Assembly: GCA_036583965.1 (NCBI GenBank)
Contig: JAZBQD010000015.1
Location: 85,821,309-85,885,308, forward strand
Length of the DNA stretch: 64,000 bases
Origin: Prunella strophiata
Lineage: Eukaryota; Chordata; Aves; Passeriformes; Prunellidae
Direction: 5' to 3'
Shown: piece by piece, positions 14,923 to 27,948 of the stretch
Layout: each line of letters starts with the position of its first letter
Numbering within the stretch: position 1 is the first letter of the stretch
Program-made: the position numbers and the translations under genes
The notes under the pieces: generated by a model
What the model saw: only the letters and a program-made list of their open reading frames with translations
The model's database searches: none
What the model was told of the DNA's origin: nothing

Positions 14923-15311
14923 GTATCCAGAGAAGGTGAGAGTAGGAGGAAAAGAACTTCCAATAACTTGGTAGTCATATAAAAACAAACATTAATCAGA
15001 GTAGGTCAAATTTTCACAACAGGAAATGTAGAGAGCCAAATCATACTCCCTGTGCACCATTTGAATCCGTAACCACACTGTGTTGTGGGGAGTCCTGGGG
15101 GCAAAGGATCTTCCCACCCAGATGTTCCACAGCTGCAGCAGGGCAGGCAGAACAGGCTGCTTCACTGAGGAGAGCACGGTCACGTGGGGAAAGTGTTTGG
15201 CTGAGATCTGCAAAACTGTGGAAGGAAAATACTCAGGTTGGTTAACCAGCCTTCAAACCAAGGTGACCTGGAAATTTCCAGGCTTTTTATTTTTATTATT
15301 ATTTTATTATA

Positions 15312-15312
<1 letters not shown>

Positions 15313-15394
<82 letters not shown>
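15313..15394 (+). repeat. Compound (TA)25-T32 microsatellite
   Basis: An uninterrupted (TA)25 array (15313-15362) is followed immediately by 32 T residues (15363-15394). The 116-codon open frame crossing it (15080-15430 plus), with its Tyr-Ile and poly-Phe stretch, is an artefact of the repeat. The TA array can extrude a cruciform. Its true length may vary between individuals and between assemblies. Confidence 0.97.
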
Positions 15395-16062
15395 CTGCTA
15401 TCTTGTGGGGAAAAGAAATCAGAACTGTAAGAGGCTAGTCAGGAGATAAGGTCCCTAAGCAGTATTTCAGCTCACTCATTGTTCAGAGTTGGTAATATTA
15501 TCCCAAATATATATATTTTTTCCTAAACAGACATGGCTTACTATAAAATTGGAGGCCAGACATCACATTTTTATTTGTATCTGACCTACCTCTGAATCAG
15601 GAGTGCTTGGAATTAGGTCACTGTTCCATCAGACAATCATATCAGAGAAAACATTTAGTTGTGGATGCTGCTATGCACTTTTAATGGAAATGTTTACCTA
15701 ATGCACACTATGTTGTGCTGCAGAATAGTTATGTCTTTCCTCTTCTTTTATCTCCTGTGTTACTTCAAATGTAGACCAGACACCAAACACCCATGTTGGA
15801 AACATATCTTCTTAGTTTATACAAACCACATTGGTGTAACAAAGCTTAAAATAACTACTGTTAAAGGAAAAAAAAATTACAGGATGCATTTTATTTCCTT
15901 GGCTTCTATTTCTCATACATTGATGATTATGACTGTTAAAACTCCATGGCAGTATTTCTTCTGTTTATTAAATTAATGGGCTTGAAATTCCTCATAGAGC
16001 TGATCAGTTCTTGAGCTTTAGGAAACCTTGATGGAGGGGAGAAAAATAATAGTGAAAATATG

Positions 16063-16106
16063 GGTGACAGAGGAAATAGGTGACAGAGGAAATAGGTGAC
16101 AGAAGA
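16063..16106 (+). repeat. 16-bp tandem repeat, about 2.7 copies
   Basis: The unit GGTGACAGAGGAAATA starts at 16063, 16079 and 16095. The first two copies are identical and the third diverges after GGTGACAGA. It is a short minisatellite-like duplication. Confidence 0.9.
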
Positions 16107-16266
16107 GTATCAGAGAGAAGAAAACAAATTCTATCAGAATTATGTTTCTGATGGGCATTGGACCTCACTGTTTCACCTCTTGTGCTGCTTTTTTTGGACA
16201 TGTCTGTCTTGTCCACATAGCTGCAAATTTGTTATCTCCTACACCCTGTGGACCACATGCTTAGCC

Positions 16267-16311
16267 CTGTGGGAGCAGCTCAGCCAGTGATACTTGGGTC
16301 TGCTCCCACAG
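16267..16311. other. Perfect 12-bp inverted repeat (hairpin)
   Basis: CTGTGGGAGCAG (16267-16278) and CTGCTCCCACAG (16300-16311) are exact reverse complements separated by 21 nt. Either strand could fold into a GC-rich 12-bp stem with a 21-nt loop. The stem does not extend in either direction, so it is shorter than a normal pre-miRNA stem. No function can be assigned. Confidence 0.85.
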
Positions 16312-16705
16312 AAATTGTCAAATCTCCTCTCTGTTCACAGCCTGAGGACATCCCATGCTCAGTGATGCCAGACTCTGGGGAAACAGTGTCTTGTCTCAGG
16401 CAGCCTGCAAGTCTGTGATGAATCAGTGAGGCTTCAGAAGCCTTCAGCTATTTAGATTAGGGTTGGATTTTCCAAAATAGAAACCATCCTGCAGGTCATC
16501 ATCCAATGGCTGTTATCCATCCTCAGTCCTGTTGGGCCACAGGTCCTCAATGCCTTGAGAACTCACTGCTTCCAGTCAAGTCAAGAGGGCTGGCTGTGAA
16601 GCAAATTAAACACTTCAAATCATTTTGCATGGTTCTTATCACTTGCTCACTTTGTTCACTAGCTCTTTCACACCATAGCAGCCAGTGATCTTTTCCAAAT
16701 CATGA

Positions 16706-17094
16706 CCTTTTCTGCCCCCTGCCTCTGTTATGCTTTTCATATATGCTATGGCTAAGAGCAGCCAGACCTATGTGAGGAGGAAGAATGTGGATGAAACCCT
16801 GCAGAAGGAGATCCAGGTGATTGTGCACCATGTGAGAAACAGCCATCACTTTTGACACTTTTTGCTGGCATGATCCATATGGAACACATCAAAAATTGAA
16901 TGTTTACGAGATTTACCTGCTGTTTCCAAGCTCACAATCTATGGGCACTCTAACTACGAGTATGAGGATACTTGTGGGAAGCCAGAGTCAAATGGTCAAA
17001 TATTCAAAAATAAACACAGTTTTGTCAATGCTGCTAATGCTTTTCTACTGATTCCAAAACCATTTTTCAACCTTATACTGAAAAAAAAAAAAAA
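16706..17094 (+). other. Unrecognised open frame with A14 at its 3' end; possible relic
   Basis: From 16706 one frame runs open for 49 codons to a TGA at 16853. It includes an ATG at 16748 that starts a 35-residue, charged stretch (MAKSSQTYVRRKNVDETLQK...). After a second stop near 16871 the same frame stays open to a run of 14 A at 17081-17094. Two stops in about 117 codons followed by an A tract is the pattern of a decayed retrocopy. However, I recognise no protein in it, and such a pattern can also arise by chance in a window this size. Confidence 0.15.
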
Positions 17095-20080
17095 GTTCTG
17101 ATAATTTATGCTACCCAGATGTTTTAAAATTCAACAGCTTTCACTACCCATAAATTTAATAGCATTAAACACCTGCTGGCTCAGAGAAGCAGTTCTTGCC
17201 AAAAAGAAAAGCAGGAGCAGAGAGATACACTACTAATGTGCTCTCTTTCTTACTGTCAGAGCTAAGGCTCTGAGCTGGAGCCCAGCACAGCATTACCCCA
17301 TGCAGAGAAAGTTTTTCTGCCTCTGTGCTTCAGAGTAGAGGACTCATAACGTTTCTAGCCTGGCAAATAATAAAAAAAAATAGGGGAAAAGAAAAGTAAC
17401 TTTGGAAAGTTTTGTAAGGAGACTTAGGCACTTTAGGTTGAAACTCAAAAAAGGGCTGATTATTGAAAACTGTGGAGAAATCTACAATGAAACATCAAAG
17501 CCTGGGGGCTCTTGGGACTGGGAAAGGAGCACAGGTCTGTGACAGTCAGTGGCACTTATGTCAGTCTGGGACCTGGAATGTCAGAGGAATGTGATGGGTC
17601 AGACTGCAACAAACAGGGTGGTGGTGGATAGGCTTCAAAGGACAGGCTTTAATATCTGTGGAGAAACTCGTGAAGGGAAGGCTGAAAAGAAAAGGGAAAT
17701 GCTTGAACAATTGAATGAGGTGGGAAGTCATTTAAGAGTACAGTTTTGGAAGGAATACCAGTGCTCTAAAAGCAGAGGAAAACAATGAGGAGAGAACATT
17801 TTAACAGGCTTGGCTGAATGTAGCACATAGAAGTTTTCAGTAATGTTCTTGCAACTATAATCTTCAGCATAGTATCACTAGGTTAACAAGCCTTGTATTT
17901 CTTTATTAATGAGCATTTGAATGTTTTTTATTTATAGAATAGCTGCTGAAAGGGAAGAGCATAAGCAATGATTCAGAGAGGAGTGAAGTGTTACCAGATT
18001 GCTGAAGGTGAGTTGCTAATAGAGAAATGGAGGAGAAGGACTCTGCTCTCTGTGATGGACTTTGGAGGCTGGCAGCAGGGAAGTGGAGCATATTTTTGGG
18101 AAAAATATTCTTCTAGGTGCTTCTGTGGTATTTTGGAGGAATTGCCTAGGAATCAGGCCATGTTTGCAAAATGGCATTAGCAAAGTAAATGGAATGGAAA
18201 TATTTAAAGTTGGAGCTCTAGCAGAACAAGGAGCCATCTCCTGTTTCACTTCCATGAGACTGTAGCAGTGAAAAACGATGTGTCTCAGACACTGTGAGCA
18301 GCTTGGAGTGTGGACTATGAGCACCACCTTCTCCCAGCAGAGAGCAGTGTACAGAGCCAAGTGACTGCTGGCTCCTGCCTCAGTCCTTGCAGAAGGGCTG
18401 AACTGAAGCAGTGCTGCTTTTAGGAGCAGCTGATTGACAAATCATTGAGAACCACACACTTCAAAAGCAAGTAATATTCTGTGAATTAATTTTTCCAGTA
18501 CAGCTTACAATGGACCTGTGCTTGTATGTGGTATCATAGTTTGATTTGTGAGAAGGAAGTAGACTTGAGGCTTTTGTTCAAGAAACATCTCCAGGTAGAA
18601 GCTATAATAATAATGTTCCACAAATAGGAGGCAGTTTATGTTCTGCTTTTGGAGCAAACCAATAATGTACCTCTGACTCCAAAGGGAAATATATTGTTAA
18701 TGGAAAAATTGTCTTCATCCTCTCTTTCTATTTAAGGCAGTCTTTGCTGCCAGTTTATCATGAACACATAAAGGTCTAATGCAGTACGGATTAGACTGAA
18801 TAAAACTGAGGGAGCAGCAAGAACTCCAGATGTTCATTAGTGGAGTGGCTATTGTAAAAAGCCACTGAGGAACTTCATCTGCTCTGTTCCCTCAAAGATT
18901 TCCAGCCATTAAATAATTTTCAAGAGACTCATATCAGCAGATTCTGTTGTGTTTTATAAAACCTTTCCTTCTGAACACTGCAGGCTTAGTTCACCACTGG
19001 CATTGGATAAAGAGTTCCATTGCAGGTGCCCTCACTCATGTTAGTGCTGGATTCAGCCCTGTGCACTTGTGCATGCCTACTGCAAAGGGCACTCAGGTGC
19101 AATCACAGATGGGGTCTTAAAACTTTATTGTCCTGTCTAGAAGCATAAGTAATAGTCAGTTTTGCATTGCTGTAACATTTTTTTAAAGTAAATTGGATTT
19201 TTTGATTGTATTTCATTCTTGCTTTTTTAATAAAGTGTAGCAGGCATACTTACAGGGTTAGATTTTCAACTTATATAAAGAAAGGCATTTTTTTCCTCCA
19301 AACAAGATGCATTTATTCCTGCTATTGCAGTGAGCTGCCTCCTACCATCCACTGTTGTGCCTTATGCTGTAGAGAAATGCCTTATATACTAAGAGGGAAA
19401 CTCAATGTTGATCTTGTTCTGAATAGCCTTAGACATAGCTAAATAAGAGGCTGAATACTTATTTATTTTGTTTCCATTTTGGGTTTTTTTTATTTGTGTG
19501 TGCAGTGGTGGGACATTTAGAATATTTTTACCACCTTAAAAAGAGGAATAGGTCCTCTGGGTCACCCAAGGACTCCTACTTGTTCCCTTTTTCCAAGTCT
19601 GTTGCACATTTTCTCCTCCTGCACCACTATCTGTTCTTTGCTTTAAAGTACTAACTTTGCCCTTATTTTTTGCATAATTTCTTACAGTTTTATTTGTACA
19701 AAGAAAAGGTCTTTTTTTTTTTTTTTACTGTAAGAAACTTAGACACAGTTTCTTAGCAGAGAACCAAGATGTGCTCTGTAGTCCTGATCATCACAGCATT
19801 TAACTTAAAGGATAGAAACAATAATATTTACCTTAGTACCAAGCATATGAAAGTGGATTAGCTACTATGAAAGTTCAGTCACTTTGGTTGTCATTTTCCT
19901 TTCCATTTTCAAAATTGCCATTTTCTGTTTAAAGTCAGTGAAGCTATTAGTTGTAAAGCCATGACACTAAAAAAGTTTGTCTTGTTAGTTGAATATACAT
20001 TCCTCAAATAGGGACTCTTCTAGAAATGAAAAGAATTTGAGTTTTATTCCTTTAAAGCAATAGTTTCTCAAAGCAGCCTT

Positions 20081-20128
20081 AAAAAAAAAAATATATATAT
20101 ATATATAGATATAGGTAGAGAGAGAGAT
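20081..20128 (+). repeat. A-run/(AT)n/(AG)n microsatellite
   Basis: An A11 run passes into ATATATATATATATAT, then GATATAGGTAGAGAGAGAGA. The three simple motifs lie end to end in under 50 bp. Confidence 0.9.
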
Positions 20129-22710
20129 CCCTAGAAAAGAATAAAAAATTTTCATAACTTTCCACTTCCAAATGAAATAATGGTACATATTGTTAGAGCT
20201 ATTCCTAAATACTCTTTTCTAAAACAAAGATCATTCAGGTAGTGAGAGGACAGAATGCTATTTTCAACTTTTATGCCTTCATGAAGCTACTGCCTCTTAT
20301 TGGCTTAAAATTGAACTAAATACTCACAAAACCATCCTGCCTTTCCTGTTAAATCAAAAGACCCAGAGTTTCCTGCAAGATCAGTTTTTAGGAACTATGC
20401 AGGATGCTTTCTAATGTTTGATTCAGAAGGGTTTTTAACACAGTCTAAAACTCGATCTTCTGTTACAAAAACCCCAACTGTTACTTTTTTTGTTCATTGT
20501 GTTAAAAAAAACGTGGTACAGAAGGCTCAACCTTTCCTCAGTCTTTGTTGTGACAGGTGATGACACTGCTGTTTGAGGCCAAATGCAGTCCTTGATTACA
20601 ATGAGAGATGGGAGAATGTGCCTTTAGGGAGAAAAGCCTTCTGGATCTCTCAAAAGTTTTTGATTAGGCTTCTCTTTCATTGGGTGTATTAAAACCTAAG
20701 ACTTTTCAGCTAAGATAGGAAGCCAGGCAAAATACATTGAGCCATATCCTTACATGATTTCACTCAAAACAATTGTACTGAAGCATATTTGTGATGGTGG
20801 AAGACTCAGCCATACAAGTGCTGTTCCTGACAATTTCCTGGATCTGTCAGGGCAGATCAATTCCATACTTCCCACAGTGTAGTGAAATGAGAGTCCTCAC
20901 AACAAAATATATAGCCATGAATGAAAAGACATGAAGCTTAAGCAATAACTGCATTATTGTAAATAGTTTCTTAATTAGCTATATACATTTAGACCCACAA
21001 GTAGGTGGGAACTTCATGGAACTGATCCCTGGTTTCAAGACTATAACATAATTTAATGCCAAGTAGAATTCTCAAATTTGTTGTTATTTTTATACTTTCA
21101 CTCCCCTTGTTTTGCAACCTGAAAACCACAGATTATTTGCACTTAACCCACTGCTAAGCCCATTTAGTTCTTAGCCCATCATTAAGCTTTTGGGCAGCAC
21201 CAGCTCCAAGTGGAATCCAAAGCCTCAGGTTAACTTTCTGTGGTTTTCTCTGTGGAGTTCCTGGCAAAAAGAGGGCTCATACAAAGGGCAGAATAATTGC
21301 AAAAGGAGGGAGAACTGCTGCTAACCAGAACAAAATTATCAGTGAAGAAGTGGCTTTAACGCCTATCACTTCTCAGAGCTGAGCTTTCATTGTTGTGTCC
21401 ACAAGGACCCATGGACTGGCACTCTTTCCTGAGGGCAGGGGCCCAAAAGAGTTTCTTTTAAAGGGCTGAGCAGGGTTAACTTTCATAAAGCACTGCCAGC
21501 AGGTGAAATCAACCTTTTGTAAATTAACCTTGTGATTAATGTGCTCATCCAGGTGCAAAGGCTCTTTAATCTACTATTCCCAAAGGAGGTCTGATGGCAC
21601 ATCTCCCATGTGGATACCTTAAGTCCCAGGCTGTGAGGTAAAAACAGCTTGACCATTCAGGTGGAGGAGTGGCACACCACAACTGGACAAAAATCAGGGG
21701 TCTGACTCATAGATAATATGTTGTGAGACACATGCTCATTTGTGTTGCATGCTTTGTTTGCCAGACTATAGATGGGTGTCCTGTTCTTGATATCTGCTCT
21801 CAGAGCTGCTTACACATGTAACATTAAACTATAAGTAAAAAAAATTGCAAAAATAATTTTGAGAGTGACAAACTACCTTGTTTCAGTGAGTCCTTGGGGG
21901 AAAGTCAGGTAGGTCTCTTCAGAGTTTAAGGACACTGATAATCATTACTGACTTCAGAGGAAACTGTGGGCACATTACACTTTCAGAACCAGAAAAACTG
22001 TGTTTGGTGCTGCCACAGTAAAGGTACAATACTGGCATATTTGCAAAAATACTTGATCCAAGGAGCTGATGTGTCCTTCCTGGTAGAAGGCAAGGACTCC
22101 AAATAAATGGATTTGGAATTAACAAGAGAAAGTCAAAGCTTGGTATCCCTAAGTAAAGGTTCTTGCCTTTTGAGCTAAAGCCAAAACTTTAATAACAGAT
22201 ATCTGGAGAAATCACACACACTTTTGTCCAGTCCACAGGATTTGTGAAGCTGACTAAGTGATTATTTAGAAAGGATTATTTTTCCTTTTTTTTTTGATCA
22301 TCTTGTTTGTCTGGTTGATTTATCCTCCTGTCCTCCTTACACTGTCTACACTTTAATCTGTTTCTGGTTTATGGGAACTATAAAAAGTCTTTTACACTGA
22401 GAGATTTACTTTATTTGAATGCAAATTAAAACTATTATCTTTCAGTTACAGGCCAAAGATTGCAAAATAATGCTTGTTTATATCTTGAAAAACTAATCTT
22501 CCCCCCTGCCCCTGTAATGCCATGTAAATTGTTCAGTTAAAGTAGAAATGTACAGTTAATTTTTGGCAAGCATTTATATGCTTTATACGCTCATTTGCTG
22601 AAGTAGATAACAAGATATAGAGGAGTTAGATTAGAATGATATGAAACTACAATATACTTTGCTGCTGCTGACTCTTATAAACGCAGTCTTAGGCTCAACC
22701 TCCTCATGGA

Positions 22711-22780
22711 AGAAAGAAACCATGACACCATGACAGTGTCATGGTTTGACAGTGAAAGAAAACCAAAGAAACCATGACAG
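22711..22780. repeat. ACCATGACA motif cluster with a palindrome
   Basis: ACCATGACA (22727-22735) and its exact reverse complement TGTCATGGT (22737-22745) flank a single G, giving a 19-bp palindrome. An overlapping AACCATGACA copy sits just before it, and a third, AAGAAACCATGACAG, ends at 22780. The flanks AGAAAGAAACC and GAAAGAAAACC are also partly repeated. TGTCATGGTTTGA resembles the start of some avian LTRs, but no LTR body follows. Confidence 0.7.
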
Positions 22781-25186
22781 TCTATGTCTGGTTCATGTTT
22801 TTAAAGTTAGTGGTTATGGAAATGTGAAATGGAATTCACAGAAGGTCTAAAAAGAGAGGGAGAAGAGGAAGAACACGCTGCCTTTAGAGAAATATGATAA
22901 CGCAAATTATATTTTGAAGCTAGAGAAAGAAATAAGTGCATTTCCCACACATGACCCTGCTCTCTCTGTCTATGAGAAATTTTGGGTACCACAATCGGGT
23001 CCTTTTGTAGGGCAGAGAATCAAATGACCCAGCAGCTGGGTGTGCAGTGTGCTCGTGTAAGGGGAGTGTTTGCTCATTCACACATTCCGAAATTAATGGG
23101 GGCTCAAGGCCATAGCAGTAACTCTGGCTTGATTTAATTCCTAAAGGCTGATCAGGCCAACCAGTGATGGAAAACCAGACATTCTTAAAGGTCAGACACC
23201 TCCAAATCACATCCCTTTTCTGTTTTACCAGTATTGTTATTAGCTGGCATGGAACATTTTTGAAACTGTGAGAGAAGCTCTTTTTAAGCAGTGAAAGCCA
23301 CTTTTGATTGTCAGCATTCCGGTTGTGGGTTTGGTGTTGTCTGCTTGCCAAGAGAGCAGTTAAGTCAGCTGAAGAAGAAAGTATTGTCACACTGATAACA
23401 CAGCCAATATCCACTGCCTTCTGCCTAAGAGATTTTGCTTCAGCTGAAATACTTCATTTCTGTTAAAGAATTAAAGTGTGATGTTTCATAATCCTGAAAT
23501 CCTTCCAGAAACTGGAGTAAAAACCACTACTGGTTCCTTTTCAAAAACTCTCAGTGGGTTGTCACAATATGAAGCCTGGGATCTACAGTTAGCACAGAAC
23601 ATGCCAGTTTCTGCAGCATAGAAAATCCATTCATGGTTTTGTCTGCATTTAGTAAATATATTTGTGGGATATTAGGTTGTTCCTGAAGAACACAAATCAC
23701 AATCTTTAGAATGAAAAGCGAAATTACAGTCTCTGGTTTTCTTTTCTCCTGGTCCCAACCTGTTTTCCTTAAGTCAGTCAAAAATACTTGAAGTAAAAAT
23801 ATGTGTGATTTTCCTCTGTAGAAAAAAACCAATGAAAACATAATGCTGTTGTAGTTTCTTAATGCCAATTGCAAGACAGGGAAATCTCTTTCAGGTAATT
23901 ATTTTTTCCTAGTCAGAAGTTTGTTGTTGAAAAAAAAGTTTTCATAACCAAATATTACAGGAAAAGAAAAGTCAATCTCCTTGACAGTTTTAGAAAATTC
24001 TTGCAAGAAATTAAAACTTTCACTTGGGAATAACATGTGTAGATTTGAAGTGTTTCTTAAATTATTTGAACTTTAAAATACCTGTTCAGTAGATTTATGA
24101 AATTTATAATTCAGTGTGAAATTTTAAAATTCAGTAGATTTACTGAAATTTATGTTCAGTAGAAATGTTGATTCTGGATTAATAAAAAATATTACAACTT
24201 GGAAGGAATCTTCTGCATGTGAACTGATTGACTCTCTGGGAAAAAAAAAAAAAAATCTAGGATTTAACCAGTAAAATTTCTCTTAAAAAACCTGTGGTTT
24301 GTAGACTGTTTCTGCTGGAGCTTTTCTTGATCGCTGCTTTATACAAACTGACTTAATTCCTAAATAACTTGAATAGATAGGAAGGGGACCAGGGAATAGA
24401 GATACAATCTTTAAATACTGTTTCTGCTAGTGTTATAAGAAGTGACTTGGTTAATTTTGAATGATATACTTTTATGCTCTGTTTTGAAATACTTTAATTT
24501 GAAGCTTGAACTGTGAAATAACAGGGCCAGAGGAATTTCCCTTTTGGTTTTTACTGCTTCCAAAATTAAGTCATATGGGTAAAGATCTTAAAATCTGGCG
24601 CCAATATGTGGCTTTGCTAATAGTATCTCTGTGATCGTGTCATTCCTGAGAAAGTCATGTTTCCAATAAAAAGGAAATGTCAACCTTGAGTATGTTTTAT
24701 TAAATCCCTTTTCTTCTTCTCTTCAAGTTCAGCTTAAGCTGGCCACTTCCTCTGTCTGGTTTATTTTTATTAGAAATGGGCAGATTCATTAACTGTGCGA
24801 CTTGGTGGTCAGGCAGTGACTGGATATGTCCAATAATGGGTAATAGCTGTATTTTTCATTGGGAGACCAATGTTTGCTTTGGAGATCGCCTGGGGAACAG
24901 ATGTAATCTGAGACAGCACCATGTTTACCTCTTGTTTCACTGATATGCCGAGCATGTTTGAAACCAGTGAGAAAGAAAAGCAAACATTTGAGGAGAAAGA
25001 ACCTGCAAGGAGAACTCACTGCACCCCAGACGGTGTCCCTGGGCTCCAGTCAGAACCTGCAGCAGCAGGGCTGCACTCGTGCATGTGAAATGCAAGCACA
25101 CATGTGCACATGGGCATTTGTATTTCATGGAACAGAAATGTCATGTCCTGAGCCTGCCTCTCCAGCTGATCCCATCAGTCACCTTT

Positions 25187-25374
25187 TTGCTGAGAGGGTG
25201 ACCAAGCACAGGCACAGGTTGCCCAGAGAGTCTCCATGCTTGGAGGTACTCAAAAGCAATTTGGACGTGGTCCTGGGGAAACAGCTCCAGATGGCTCTGC
25301 TTGAGCAGGTGGCTTGGACTATGTGACCTCCAGAGGTCCCTTCCAACCTCAACCAGTCTGTGATTCTGTGATTT
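25187..25374 (+). mobile_element. CR1 LINE, 5'-truncated 3' end
   Basis: On the plus strand, GAGAGGGTGACCAAGCAC, then CAGGTTGCCCAGAGAG and CTCCATGCTTGGAGGTACTC lead to GGTCCCTTCCAACCTCAACC and the terminal repeats CTGTGATTCTGTGATTTTATG. This is the standard order of a CR1 3' end, cut off about 190 bp from the terminus. The frame at 24958-25326 (122 codons) overlaps it and is partly read from CR1 sequence. Confidence 0.92.
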
Positions 25375-26242
25375 TATGTGTATCTAAGCCATTTGATGAA
25401 CTGCTTGTTAACTGATGCAAGTCAGCACCAAAGCTACTGTTCAATGTCTTTCTGCTCATCAGAAAACTTTCTTGATTTACAAAGTTTCATGCAATGAGTT
25501 TAATTTTATATCTTTTTGCTCCTGTTAGTGCCATGTTTCTTGTCTTTCCAGCAGTTTCTACTTTCTACATGGATATTACAGGTAATCAAGGCCATTTTAA
25601 GAAGTAGTTACTTAATTAACTCAGAAAACAATCTGAGGAACATAAACAGAAGTATTCGAGTACTACACACAATAATTATATTAATATTAAAATAATAAGA
25701 TCCTTGTCCCATCATGGTGTTTTCAGCATTATTTTCCCTGTCAAAATGACTTAATTTCATGTTGTAGTTTGCATATATGCAGTAAGGTAAACGAGGAAGT
25801 GGAACAAACAACATTTCATATTACCCATTTCCCAAAGCTGTCTCGTTACTCTTTAGTTGTTTCTTTTGCCAAGCACTCTTCCCATGGCAGCAGAAAAAAA
25901 TATTTATCCAAGATTTAGACAGTTGCCATGTACTCCAGTTCAGTCTTGGTAGAAATTCCTGTGAACATGGACTCTGGGAGGCATTGCCCACTCTATGGCT
26001 CCCAATGAATATTCAGTGGCCAGTGTGTGTGTTTGATGTGGTTCTAGCAGGCACTGGTCTTGTTTAATATGTCATGGATGGACTGGGAAGGAGTGACTTG
26101 TCACTAGGGCTGCTCAAGGTCTAGAGGGTTAGTTTGTGTAATGGCTTGTAAAATGAAATGTGCTTTCAGTAATTGGTAAAAAGCCACATTTTCCAGGAGG
26201 TAAACTCTTCCCAACAGTTACCAGTTTCTACTTCTGCAAGGT

Positions 26243-26261
26243 GGGGGGGGGGGGGGGGGGG
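26243..26261 (+). repeat. G19 homopolymer
   Basis: Nineteen consecutive G residues sit in otherwise AT-rich, unremarkable sequence. They are preceded by GT and followed by AAAGGAGAAAGG. The tract is G-quadruplex-prone on the plus strand and prone to length error in sequencing. Confidence 0.95.
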
Positions 26262-27948
26262 AAAGGAGAAAGGCCAGGTCTAAGGACAGACGGAATGATC
26301 CTCAATTACAGACAGGTAAAGAAAACTCTGTAGAGGACCAGTCTGTCACTGATCCCCCTGTGGCACTTGGTGTGTGTTTTCAGTTTGTCCCCAGGAACAG
26401 AGATCCCCAGCTGGGCAGGAGATAGCTGAGGGCTTTCCTGAGCAAACAGAAGCTTTTACTGAGTAAACACCATGTCACTGTCACAGCAGCTGGCAGATTT
26501 TGAGGCTGCTCTGCAATAAATCGAGTGTGTACTGCATTCAGGCAGAGACCAGGTCACAAACCTGAACTTTTTAAGTAGGATTGGCTGCAAGTGGGACCTG
26601 GATTTGCTCTGGGAATTGTGCTCTATTGGATGCTGGAGTGGCTGTCTTGTGGCAAAATTTCTGCCACTAAGGAACTGTACACACCTGTATTATTTTCCAG
26701 TGGCAAGCTCCCTCCTTTCTTGACAGCTTTTTACAGCTAAAAAAAGCTGCAATTGGGTGAAAAAGGGATACTGTGAGTCAAGCTGTTTCTTAGGAACTTT
26801 TTCAGAGCTGAAGTTTTTAGGTTGGCCAATTTTCCAGAAACATGAGGATTCAGGCTGGACCACCAGATAGAGGAAAGAGGTGGGAGAGGAAAGATGGTTC
26901 TGTAGTGGGGACATTATTTTCACTATAGGAAACAAAGATATGATCTAGTTACAAACACAGTGTGTTTGTATGGCTGTTCCTACCCTGTCTGCCTAAAGTG
27001 GGAGAAACACCCCTCTGCTTAAAAGGCAAGGAAGCAGAGTTCCTCCTGTCATTTTGAGTGACAGAGTTGATGTCAAGTGCCATGGTTCTCTCTTTTGGGG
27101 TCTATTCTATTGTGTTATAGGCTCTGGGGATGTGCTCTTGAGTGATCCATTTTCTAGCTGGTAATATTGCATTGCTGTAATATCCTGGTCTTTTGGCTGG
27201 AAGTCAGGAGCTGGCAGCTAGGGCTCCTACCTGACTTCCCAGCTGGTGGCTCCACTGTTGCCTGCAGTTTTGTCAGTGGGGAGAGGTTCTGGACTGGCAA
27301 TGAACAGGGAGTTCAGTTGTTTAAAAGAGGAAAGGGAGATGGTCAAAAGCAAGGACCTGGCAGAGGCATTGGTGTTACGAGTCATATTTTGAGGAAGACT
27401 TTGCCCATATTGGCACAGCTAGCTTTACTCACGGAATCTGTCACATAAAGGGGTGCCTCACCATCACGACAGCAAATCAGCACACTACATAGTATCATGG
27501 TAAACAAAGGGAAAGCATGGAGAGCTTTGGGAGTGTGTCTGCTAGACTAGCAGTGAATAAGCAACTCATTGATAATATGATGTATTATGTATAAGCTTGT
27601 CTTCTCATCATCCTCTGGTGCTGGAATTACCTGGGAAAAGTATTACAGAAAAGATGTGGTGGATTGCTTTCATGTGTCACAGTACTTACCCTTCCACACC
27701 TCTAATCTGTGTGACTGCAGACTGCTGAGTAATGGGATTCCTCTTCCCATTTCTTTAAAGTAAAAGATGAATGTTAAAGGCAATGTTCAGATAAAGGTTT
27801 ATTCTGATGTCACCTGAATATCTGAATCCCTCTGTCATCTCTGTTGCTCTTGGGAGCGCACTGTAGGCCCTTGAGACTTGCTGGTATCTAGGTGCTGGTT
27901 TAATAATTTTGTAGCTTGTCTTTTCTAAGGACACTTTCTAGACAAGGA

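Larger units (their letters stand above)
15395..25186. other. Unique AT-rich non-coding stretch
   Basis: No transposon or exon is recognised. Smaller items listed separately are a 16-bp tandem repeat (16063), a perfect hairpin (16267), an unrecognised open frame ending near an A14 run (16706-17094), an A/AT/AG microsatellite (20081), a palindromic cluster (22711) and A15 at 24241-24255. The longest frame (22920-23414 minus, 164 codons) has no motif that I can place. Confidence 0.5.

Noticed and set aside
22920..23414. 164-codon open frame on the minus strand
   Set aside because: It is long for this composition, but has no recognisable domain, no splice or promoter context I can support and no coding-like neighbours.
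24958..25326. 122-codon plus-strand frame
   Set aside because: Its second half is read out of a CR1 3' end, so it is not a gene.
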